This document shows, one piece after another, positions 54,760 to 64,000 of a stretch of 64,000 nt of DNA. The stretch comes from Hygrophila difformis (lineage: Eukaryota > Streptophyta > Magnoliopsida > Lamiales > Acanthaceae). Under the pieces are notes generated by a model. The model made no database searches. It had not been told where the DNA came from and saw only the letters and a program-made list of their open reading frames with translations. The translations under genes and the position numbers were made by a program. The stretch lies in contig JAOANR010000010.1 of the NCBI GenBank assembly GCA_030278955.1, forward strand, positions 15,483,086 to 15,547,085, in the 5' to 3' direction. The stretch's first letter is position 1; each line of letters begins with the position of its first letter.

Positions 54760-56530
54760 ATATAGACGCTGTCGTAGCCGACCGGACGAACCCAATTATG
54801 AATTCGGATGAAATATATATCATCGAAATTTTGCCGGAGCACTGCCGGTCAACGCCGGTCAACAACAACGACAACGAGCCTCAAGAAAAGGTAGACCAAA
54901 AGTGTTGGGCTTAATCTAATTAATGCAAGATAAATCAATGCAAGCCCAATCCAATTGGCCCAAGGGATAAATAAATGGAGTATTGGGCCGAGATCCGACT
55001 TTGCCACCAACCGGCCCACAACCCTGGAGGCCCAGTCGGCCCATCGCAATTAAAACCGAGCCAACCCCTTCTCAAGCTGGCCCAATCCCTGAAGCCCAAT
55101 GGCGCCGGCCCACCAGCCCATCCCATGTCGCCCATCCTCCCAATGCCTCATGTCCGGTGCGTGTCTTCTTATCCGGTCGAATCATCACCTTCGACGAGGT
55201 CACCACCCCCCATCAGCCACGAGCAGCTCCGGCCACGATCACCATCCTCACTGCCGATCATCCCTTCGTCTCTAGCAGTCCGCTCCACCGTCATCAGCTC
55301 CGATCAGCCCCATCCAACCCTCCACAGCCTCCTCCGATCTCCGCTCGTCAACTTTCTCCGACAATCTCCGTTTTCAAGGGACTCCGGCAGCGCCTTGTCC
55401 ATCACCTCCTGTCTCCATTCGCCGGTCACCAGCGAAACCATCATTTTCCTCAGATCTCCGGTGAGCTCCAACTCTGATGGACAAGTCCATGAAAACCCTC
55501 AAGGTTTCCCTCACTGTTCGTCGTCTCCGGCCAAGTCCCTCATCTCCTCCGGCGAGCTGTGGAAAACCCTCAGATTATCCTAACAGCGGCCATCGACGAG
55601 CAGCCGCCTACAGTGACCTCCGACACCCCGTCATCACTCCGGCAGCAGCTACGAAGCCAAGCCTCCAACAGCTACGACGCCAAGCCGCCTCGCATCGTCC
55701 GTTGTGCCTCACGTTGTCCATGGTTAGCGTCGTCCTTTGGGTCGTCCTCACGGCCCGCGTCCTTCGCCTACTCTTCCAATTTCAAAATTTCCCTTTTGCT
55801 ATTGTCTTGGAAGATCCCGGGACCTCCACTCCCGCAGTGTGTTAATGTTGGTTTTGTCTCTTTGGGACCTCGGAGTCCTGCCCCCTTTCTACGCAATGTC
55901 CCGAATGCCCATAAATCCAATATCACGTGGTGAGCCTTTGCTTGTTTCACGACGTGAAGTGTCTCACGACGTCTAGGCTGTTCCAATATAATTATGCCTT
56001 GTTTAATTTGTCTTAACACTTGTTTAATTATTGTAATGGATTGATTAAAGTCCCTAATTAATTATTTAGGTTAATTAATTAATTTACTTAGGGTTTGCCT
56101 ATATATATGGCTTTCCCCAACACTTGTTCTTCACCTTTTTGAATCTATGAATATTTTGCTTGAGAACATATCATTTATTTCTTTAAGGTTATTTGAGAGT
56201 TTATGGGAACCGAAAACCCTCAACAATCTAATTGTGTTTGTAGCTTGAGCTAACATCACTATTCTTAGATCTTCAAGCAAATTCAAGGTTGAATTCCTTT
56301 GTTGCATAAACATTGGAAAGCTTCCCTATCCTCTTGTTCTTCATCCCCATTTCTATTTTCCTTTTGATCTTCCTATTGATTTCTTTGTTTCGATCTTGGA
56401 CTTTGAGAATCTACGCCAGAAGCCCACGCCGCCTCCCATCGAATAGGCCGGGGGTAATTCCGAGTAGGCACTTTACCGCAGTGAACCAGAATAGGAGAAT
56501 GATCCGAGCCCACTCGGCAATATGGATTTA
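54760..56530 (+). other. Unidentified C-rich region followed by an LTR-like tail
   Basis: 54930-55930 is C-rich on the plus strand, with open frames in all three plus-strand frames full of Pro/Ser. It shows no domain and reads as compositional bias. 55980-56310 is AT-rich with a TATA-like CTATATATATGG (about 56098) and then a leader-like stretch, as in an LTR U3/R region. I found no second copy in the window, so a solo LTR or retroelement leader is only a guess. Confidence 0.35.
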
Positions 56531-56643
56531 TTTGAATAATGGGTAGATTTAGGGAGTTATGAAATGAATAATAATAAATTTCTTCTTATATATTTGGATT
56601 AATGAGGGATGGGATTTGATAGTGGACTTGAAATCTACACGAT

Positions 56644-56760
56644 TCGCGTGGGAGCCCAAGCCACACAAATTACAAAGGGGATAAAGGGTCGTGTGAGAAT
56701 CAAACACCCAATCATAAAATTCGAAATTAGGGGACATTACCATTACTCCAAGTCTCCATT
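56644..56760 (-). mobile_element. tRNA-derived SINE, minus strand
   Basis: GCGTGGGAGCCCAAGCCACA, CAAATTACAAAGGGGATAAA and GAATCAAACACCCAATCATA match the family. The box A end lies near 56750. Confidence 0.7.
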
Positions 56761-58144
56761 CCAAAATTTAAAATGATTCTTAAAATTAAATAGTTTGTAA
56801 TCCATTTTTCAAATTCCCACACAAGTTGAAATACCTTCACTCATAATGTTTATATATCTAAGAAAGGGTGTTAAATCACACTTGTTAGGGGTATGAAACA
56901 CTTTCAAAATTAGCAAATTTTGATTTTTGAATTTTTATTATTATATAATTGGGAATCAAACAACCACCCTTTATAAGGAGAATTAGGGAAAACGATAGGG
57001 ATCGATGTGGATTGAACCCTAATCCTTGATAAATTGATCAAATTTAAAAATTGCAAATTAAGAGAATTATTGTACGTCTATATTTATATATAATAGTTTA
57101 GTAGACATTTGGCTCGTTAATTAGATTTTCAGGGGAAGTTAGATAATAAAAAAAATGACATTCTCTCGTCTGGTTCGGAAGATGTTATGGGTAAAAAAGT
57201 TGATGGCAATAAATCTTCAGGCCATCCTACACTCTTATTTTTATACTAACTAGCAGTCTAGCATACCCACCGGGCCCGGCGCATTGATATATATATTTTT
57301 AAAATAACATTATATTTTAAAATTACAAATTTTTTTTTTTACATAAAGTTTGGTTCATGCCAATTTTTTGACCACATTATTGAGAAAAAAATGGGACATT
57401 ATGGTTTAGCAACTTTGTCAATTAAGTTATTTTCCTAATATTATTGTTTGATTGATTTAGCACATAATCAATTTTATTTTACATTTTTTAATTTATAAAC
57501 TCACAGTAAACACCAAAAAAATTTCTTGATACGAATTCTGTAATATATTCGATTTTACATTTTCTAATTTATAATTTGCTAGATAAATTTGTAATCATTA
57601 CTTAATTTATAAATGACATTATTTAGTATTTTTGTCTTTTAATTTTAACTCCATTTTATATTTTTATATGTTAATTTATCATTATATATCAGTACATTCT
57701 AATAACGCTATTGGGCTCCTTGACCAATGGCCTGCCTCCCACCCCTGACTCTGCTCTGGCATTAGATTAAAGACCGGATAGATGTCTTTGATCGATATTC
57801 AGTTCATCATGTACTTTGCGAGGGTAAAATAGTCGTGGATTGTTAGCAAAACGTGATGCTTCTCTAGAAGAATTCTACACTACTTGGATTCTTCCCGACT
57901 TCACGCACGGGCGTTAGCGGCGGATTCTTCCGCCGTGTGATTCCCAAGAGCCTAAGTCTTAGCTCAATTTTTCATTTTTGCTTTTTGGACACCTCTTTTT
58001 GTTGTTTTTTCCCTTTATTTTCTTTTCAATTTGTTATCTGGCTTTAGCTTCCCAAAAAATAATGTTAATAACTGTAGAACATTGTTCACATAAATATGGA
58101 GTGACTGATACAAATCTAATCATGAATATATAATTATCATATTA
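56761..58144. other. AT-rich intergenic sequence with one odd GC patch
   Basis: Mostly AT-rich. 57250-57290 (CCCACCGGGCCCGGCGC) and 57720-57960 are higher in GC, and the latter contains a GGCGGATTCTTCCGCC hairpin near 57917. No gene is supported. Confidence 0.5.
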
Positions 58145-58146
58145 TA

Positions 58147-58405
58147 CTCCCTACGTCCCGGTTAAAACGTCATGTTTGACATTTTTATACTATTCATTGT
58201 TCAACTTTGACTCAATATTTTTGGAAGTATATATTTGGAAAAAAATAGTCGAGTTCAGTCTTGTTAGATTCGTCTAATCGTATAGTTTTAGAATATATAT
58301 TTTATATAATTTTTACTTTTATATATTTAGAGATATAAACGATTTAAAAAGTGCATTGGATTGTGTGCAGAAATCAAACATGACACTTTAAGTAGACGGA
58401 GGGAG
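58147..58405. mobile_element. Stowaway-type MITE
   Basis: Ends CTCCCTACGTCCCGG and AAGTAGACGGAGGGAG, TA on both sides, with the same internal block as the copy at 19456 (ATTGTGTGCAGAAATCAAAC). Confidence 0.85.
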
Positions 58406-58424
58406 TACTATATTATATTATATG

Positions 58425-58945
58425 TAGGGATGAAAAATGGTATGGATACGGTCGGATAGTATTGGATACAAATATTATCCCACATTTGTTTTCTCGGATT
58501 CGGATCAAATACGGATATGCCGGATACAAATACGAATTCCAATATTTTCCGGATACGAATACATGTCATATATAGATTCAATCGGAGACAGATTATCGGA
58601 TAATTTTTTATAATCTTTTTTGAAAATAAAAAATTATCTAATAATTTGGTATTTTTTATAATTATTGATAATTTTTAATTAATAAATAATAATATATTTA
58701 TATATTCGGATATCCATATTTAAAATCTGGGTAATATCCTATTAATTTTCAAATACAGTCGGATATTTTCGGATACAGTCAGATATTTTCGGATACGAAT
58801 ACGAATGCAGATATTAAACTACGGATTCAAATTCGGTACGAATATTGAAATATCTGGTCGGATAGTCAGCTACGGATTCAGATTCAAATATAATTGGATA
58901 TGGCATTGGATCGGTCGGATGTTTACCGTACCGCTTTCACCCCTA
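58425..58945. mobile_element. hAT-type MITE, 521 bp, with CGGATA motifs
   Basis: Starts TAGGGATGAAAAATGG and ends CCGCTTTCACCCCTA. A perfect 8-bp target duplication ATTATATG flanks it (58417-58424 and 58946-58953). The interior has many CGGATA(C/T) repeats. It lies 19 bp from the preceding Stowaway. A fragment of the same family is at 812. Confidence 0.88.
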
Positions 58946-58953
58946 ATTATATG

Positions 58954-60340
58954 TATATATATTATACAACTATATAGTATTATATTTATTCAATTAGACG
59001 GAGTTAAAAGATGTTGTATATCAGATTAAATCTTTTTAATTTATGTAGTGTTATTATACCTTTTATATTACTTATTAATTTCATTAAAAATATAGGATAT
59101 CCACCTTCAAAATAATAACAAATCACTATACTAAATAAAGAGTTGGGAAAAAAATAAACAACTAATTTAAATCATTCCCTATCCAATTTATTGGATTATT
59201 CCCAATTTTTCCGAATTCAATTAAATAATGGTTGTTTTTCTACTTTATATTTAACTTAAATGAATTCAAAACAATATATAAAAAATATATCCAAAATGAA
59301 AGATATCAAAAAGGAAATAATCTACTAACAAAAGGGAAAAAATACATAAAAATATAAAAGAATAAAAGTGGAAACATCTCCTAATTTACTCTCTTCAGTT
59401 TTTCCTTATTTTCGAATTTTGAATAAAAACAAAAAATAAAAAATAACAAAATCAACATAAAATAGATTTCATGATATACAAAAATTTTGGATAGTACACA
59501 AAGGAGAATGACAAAACTAATTTGTAGAGTAAGTCTTCATTGCAATCTTGAATAACAATATGTAATCCGGCAAAAGTCAATGGAAAAGCATTAGAAACAT
59601 ATATTTAACAGTATGTAAGAAAAAAGAAAAAACCACTAATATTATTCACGTGCGGATTAAAAAAAATATACATGAATAGCAAGATGAAAAATATATTTCA
59701 ATAAAAAAGAGAAAAATTAACCTGAAATAAAAAAAAAATTCAGGAAAACATTGCCGTGGGAAACATTGTAATACATGAGAAGAAGAAACAAAGGATATTG
59801 TTTAAATATAAAATCAAAGTTGAGAAGACATAAAAAAAATAATGAAAAATAAGAATAAAGAAATAAAATGTGAGATATATGAGAATTTCAACACAATCAT
59901 GAGATTAGATAAATGAGTGGGGTATTTATAGAGAAATAGGAGGATGTTTGGTTGAGATATACAAATCTTGGAGGAATGGAATCGGATTGACGTGATCTTC
60001 TAAAAATATATAATAGTATAAATTAATTAAAGATATTATAATATTTTATTAAGAATTTGTTAGGATATTATAGATATAAATATAATATATATGTGTGAGT
60101 GGGGTTGTTGAAATTGAGGGATAAGTTGGATGGGGTGTTGAAAAAAGGGGGTGGGGAAGTGGGGGGAAATTAAAAAATCAATTCAATTTTTAATTTTTGA
60201 ATCTTATCATTTTTAATGTATATTTTGTTTAAACATTTTTTTTGTGTGTACCGGATATTCTCAAGACAATTCCTCGAGGATCTGGTGGGCATTGAGAGTT
60301 GTCTCTCCAAAATCAGAATTCTGCATACATTGTATATTGT
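58954..60340. other. Very AT-rich intergenic sequence
   Basis: A-rich runs throughout 59100-59900, nothing else seen. Confidence 0.55.
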
Positions 60341-60345
60341 ATATA

Positions 60346-60408
60346 AATAATAATAATAATAATAATAATAATATAATAATAATAATAATAATAATAGTAA
60401 TAATAATT
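60346..60408 (+). repeat. (AAT)n microsatellite, interrupted
   Basis: AAT units over about 63 bp with two interruptions (ATATAAT and AGT). Confidence 0.9.
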
Positions 60409-60409
60409 T

Positions 60410-61738
60410 TAAAAAGTAAATTAATGATTATCCTACCATATAGAAAGAATTATTTATCCTACAAAATTTCTTTGGTTGAAATTCAAGGGCATTGTGAATT
60501 AGTTTGATTTTAAAATCTAATATCATAGCAATTCATATTTCTGTTGTGTTCACGGATCTAGCAAGTTTACTTCTTTATGCAATTAGTTTAATGTACGAGT
60601 TCTATCACACATAATGAACAAACAGATTAATGATACCAATAATCATGCACAATGAAAATATAAATAAGCATAAGAAATAAAAAATGACACAAGAAGTTGT
60701 TGACCCAGTTCAGCCGTCGGCCTACGTCTGGGGAATACTAATCCATGAGGGATTTTCAGTATGTGTTCGAACTATGGTATACGATCACTCACATAAATAA
60801 AAACTTTAAGTACGCATTTACTTCAATCGAAAAGCAGATAATTGTATTAACCAAACTCCCCATCTTGATGTAGGCTTTCTCCCACCTACTCCAATTCGTA
60901 GATGCTCGTGCGTAACTGGTTAAAAAACTAAAAAAAATATAATAAAAACACGAAAATGCGAGGAAAAAAACGGTAATTCTGGAAATGGAAGGTAAAAAGA
61001 GAACGGTAAAAACAAGACTTGTCCATTATCTTTTGGTATATTACATCGAAACCTAATTTTATATCTAGATAAGAGTTGCAGAGCTTTTACAGTGTATCAT
61101 AAATCAATAAAACGACCAATTTCTCGGATGTGTTGTGACTTGTGAAATGGATAAACATGAAATTATACTATTACAATGATTTGTGATTTGTCCCAATTCT
61201 AATTTCTGTTACTATCTCCTCCACCAAACCTGCATATCCTTTTGCCATCCTTTTTTAGGGAATCCTGTACGTAATACTATGTTAAAATAATTCCACACAT
61301 ACATCAACAACCTAATTTTAAATAAAGCAATTAAAGTTAGGTGGGCTATGCATGCTGTACTTACAAGATTTTTAAGAATATAGTACCATATGGTAATGGG
61401 ATGTAATGATCATCCATTTCATGTGGAGCTCGTTTCAACAAACCCTAATAATATTCCATTTTCAACGCAGCGGAAAGATATTGGCTCGGTAGTAAAGGTT
61501 GGTCTCACAGATCAATATAAGCACTTAAATTTAGAGTTTTTATAGAATAATGACAACCAAGAAAGAAAAGTACTATACTTATTGATATGAGTATCTTGTT
61601 TAAATCTTTTTAAGACATTTTTCGAGTTATTACACAAACTTCTAGAGTAATTCTAACGACCAAAATCTTCTACTCCAACTTTTAAACTACTTTATCATTC
61701 CATCTAAAAGTTGGGATTCCTTTCAAATAGAAAAATAG
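60410..61738. other. AT-rich intergenic sequence
   Basis: No gene or RNA seen. 61110-61260 resembles 49690-49880. Confidence 0.5.
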
Positions 61739-61747
61739 GTAAAGATA

Positions 61748-62624
61748 GGGTAATTATTAATTATTTTTGTACCTGATCTATTTCAAAATATTCATTTATA
61801 AGCTTAAACTTTTTTCTTAGAAAAAAAATTCACCCCAACTTTAAAACCTAGAAAAATCTATATTCCTCCATTAAATTGCGGTTAAGTTTAATTTTTTTGT
61901 TAAATAGGTATGTGTAAATTGGTCTATTCATATTTTTATTAGTCTAACCTGTTGACCCATCCATATACCAAACCCAATCTACATTCAACCTTTCTTTTTT
62001 ACCCGATCACTTGCCCTTCCACAAACCCTCCAGAATTTTGTCCGTTCATCCCTGTTCAACATTTAAATGGAAACAACAACAACATTTGTTCATCATGAGT
62101 GTAGTGACTTAAGAATACATTTGATGCACTCGATCAGAGAAGGAAGTTATCTATCGTATGCTGCACAACATCGGCGCCATCCGAATTTAACCAGTAGCTA
62201 GATCTTAACCTCAACCACCATTGACGCAAAGTAGTATCATAAAAGCAAGTACAAGAACAGACATTCACAACGAATGAATCTAGAATCTACGTATGTATTA
62301 TTATGCACGACTGTAACTAGTAATTGGGATGGACAAAGAATCTTGTGCAAGGGCGGAAAATTTTTATACTTCACATCATATAAAAATTAAGTTCTTCTTG
62401 TTGTTTGGTATATGGATGGGTCAACGGGTTAGACTAATAAAATATGAATAGACCAATTTACCCATATCTATTTAACGGAAAATTTAAACTTAATGGCATC
62501 TTAACGGATGAATATAGATTTTTCTAGATTTTAAAGTTGGGGTGTATTTTTTTCCAAAAAAAAAAGTTTAGGTATATAAATGGATACTTTGAAATAGTTC
62601 AGGTATAAAAATAAATAATTACCC
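61748..62624. mobile_element. Mutator-type foldback element with about 225-bp terminal inverted repeats
   Basis: 61748-61975 (GGGTAATTATTAATTATTTT... TTGACCCATCCATATACCAA) is an inverted, diverged copy of 62400-62624. A perfect 9-bp target duplication GTAAAGATA (61739-61747 and 62625-62633) flanks it. Long inverted repeats plus a 9-bp duplication mark a Mutator-like element. The inner 425 bp (61976-62399) has no transposase or recognisable captured gene. Confidence 0.9.
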
Positions 62625-62806
62625 GTAAAGATATGTGTGTAGTGTAACAATGACATACACCATGAGTGAGATGATGCCACCTGTAGCAAAGATTCAATCC
62701 AGATAGGATCTTCCTTTGTGGTCCAAGGCGCCTAAACAAACAAACAAACTCCCACCATTAGTTTGGAGGTGACGAAGTTAAGTTTGCTGGCACAAGTAGA
62801 ATACAC

Positions 62807-63566
62807 CAAGGTTATCAAGATCTAGATTTTATGTAGGATCGTTTTTCTATTTGCAAGATCGGGATCGTAGGATCGTATTCAGATCCTAAGATCCTATGAA
62901 ATTAGGACCAAAAAAAATATATTCATATTGCATATTAACAAATTACAATAACCAATATCAATAGAGAATAATTTGTGTAGCAAAAAAAAATAATAATAAT
63001 TGAGCATTTAAGACATAATGCTTGAGCTGGGTTAGATTTGTCATTAGAATTTTTCACATTTTCGTCAGTCTCAACCATTGTCTCATTGGATTCATCATCA
63101 TCCATCTGGACAGTGGGTTTAGTACTAAGATCTCCATCAGCAGGGGGTGCTGGAAGGGGATGCTACGGCAAGGGCAGCGGTAAAAAGAGGAAGGGGATGC
63201 GAGGGCGACGATATAAAGAGAAGGGGGATACGACGGCGACGTCAACAACAGGAAGATGAAGGAGATACAACGGCCACTGTTGGAAGAGGAAGATGAAGGG
63301 GATGCGAGGAAGATGGAGATGCAAACAAAAATCCATAGATCTTGATTTTGGAAAATAATGGAGGACTGAAAAGCGAAAAAAATGAGATGAAAAATAAGAG
63401 GGGTGGGATCGGATCGTTCAAAGATTTTAAGATCTTGTATAGATCCTATAGATCTTATCCAGATCTCACCCTAATTTAGATCCCATACAGATCTTGATCG
63501 TTTTGGTTTTGTGGGATCGTAGGATCGTAAGATCCTAAGATCTAGATCTAGATTTTAATAACCTTG
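62807..63566. mobile_element. hAT-type non-autonomous element with GATCGTAGGATC motifs
   Basis: Starts CAAGGTTATCAAGATCTAG and ends CTAGATTTTAATAACCTTG. A perfect 8-bp target duplication GAATACAC flanks it (62799-62806 and 63567-63574). Sub-terminal GATC(C/G)TA(A/G)GATC motifs crowd both ends. It shares the CAAGGTTA start with the element at 16084. Confidence 0.9.
63010..63160 (-). pseudogene. Coding-like remnant inside the hAT element
   Basis: Read on the minus strand, one frame gives an acidic, protein-like stretch (DDDESNETMVETDENVKN, then SNPAQAL). Such acidic tails occur at the C-terminus of hAT transposases, but a captured host fragment is equally possible. Too short to name. Confidence 0.35.
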
Positions 63567-63574
63567 GAATACAC

Positions 63575-64000
63575 AATAGGAAATGAACACTTAGATTTAG
63601 CCACAAGGCCACCTAAAATTATACTACACTTTCAAACTTCTTACTTCACATGCATCCTTTGCATACATGTCTCATTTCATGTATCTATATATTAACTCAA
63701 ACACTTGGTTCTTGGGCTTCACAATTATATATAGTACTCCATTAAGGTAGATCTGCAATTGTCATGATGAGTTGAGTTATGTGAGCTTACACAGAAGTCA
63801 ACTCAATATATACTACATTACATTATGTTTTACATTACAAGAGTTTTGGGTTTAGGTTCTAAAAATTTAGCAGTTAAATGCCAAAATTTTGTCAAAGATT
63901 AGCAAGTAGTAATTTTTTTATTTGGCGGGTAAACCATTAGTCCATTTATAGCTGATAAGTTCACTAAAAAAAATCACTAAATCAGTTATTGAGTTTTCAA
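63575..64000. other. Intergenic to the right edge
   Basis: AT-rich, nothing recognised. Confidence 0.5.

Noticed and set aside
54975..55933. Overlapping Pro/Ser-rich open frames
   Set aside because: All three forward frames are open because the strand is C-rich. No conserved motif or gene structure is seen.
57250..57960. Helitron candidate with a hairpin near the 3' side followed by CTAA
   Set aside because: The flanking bases do not fit A/T insertion and the 5' end is not convincing.

Overview
This is nuclear DNA of a flowering plant, a eudicot and possibly an asterid such as a Lamiales species (that placement is weak). The signs are one long intron-rich gene, AT-rich intergenic DNA, Ty3/Gypsy elements of plant lineages, tRNA-derived SINEs and many small terminal-inverted-repeat transposons. 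I see only one convincing host gene. Everything else I can name is repeat DNA or relics of mobile elements.

Layout. Bases 1-500 are a satellite with a unit of about 173 bp. Bases 600-1930 are a second array of short palindromic units with a higher-order period of about 185 bp. Bases 1935-7870 hold the remains of a minus-strand LTR retrotransposon: polypurine tract, non-coding interior, a duplicated primer-site segment and LTR pieces. Bases 8000-10240 are AT-rich and hold small MITEs and a SINE with clear target-site duplications. Bases 10945-24753 are a plus-strand, 12-exon gene for a PDS5-family cohesin cofactor of the short plant type: N-terminal HEAT-like part, a basic repeat-rich middle with AT-hook-like motifs, then a Tudor domain. 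The reconstructed reading frame is 719 codons with GT-AG introns throughout. Its 6.9-kb fifth intron carries nested hAT, Stowaway and SINE insertions. Bases 25000-31800 are intergenic, with a mini-CACTA, two Stowaway copies, an (ATT)n microsatellite and a 692-bp Mutator-type element built around a TTTCAGCGAC array.

Bases 31808-38319 are a Gypsy element with both LTRs, a methionine-tRNA primer site and target duplication ATATT. It lost everything between mid reverse transcriptase and the 3' LTR. Bases 38891-49373 are a complete but dead Tat/Retand-type Gypsy element with target duplication GGAGT. It encodes gag, protease, reverse transcriptase, two RNase H domains and integrase, followed by a peculiar 1.2-kb GGCGGCC-rich 3' segment. 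The reading frames of both elements are broken mostly by stop codons that single C-to-T changes would explain.

Bases 51055-56500 hold a truncated second copy of the TTTCAGCGAC element, a four-copy GGCGCC-rich minisatellite, a minus-strand pseudogene resembling the 'putative plant transposon protein' family, and a LINE reverse-transcriptase fragment fused to its 5' side. Next comes a C-rich region I could not identify. Bases 56600-64000 are AT-rich and hold a SINE, a Stowaway next to a hAT MITE, a Mutator-type foldback element with arms of about 225 bp, and a hAT element with a captured or remnant coding fragment.

All boundaries were found by eye. Where I give target-site duplications, the two copies were read directly from the sequence.
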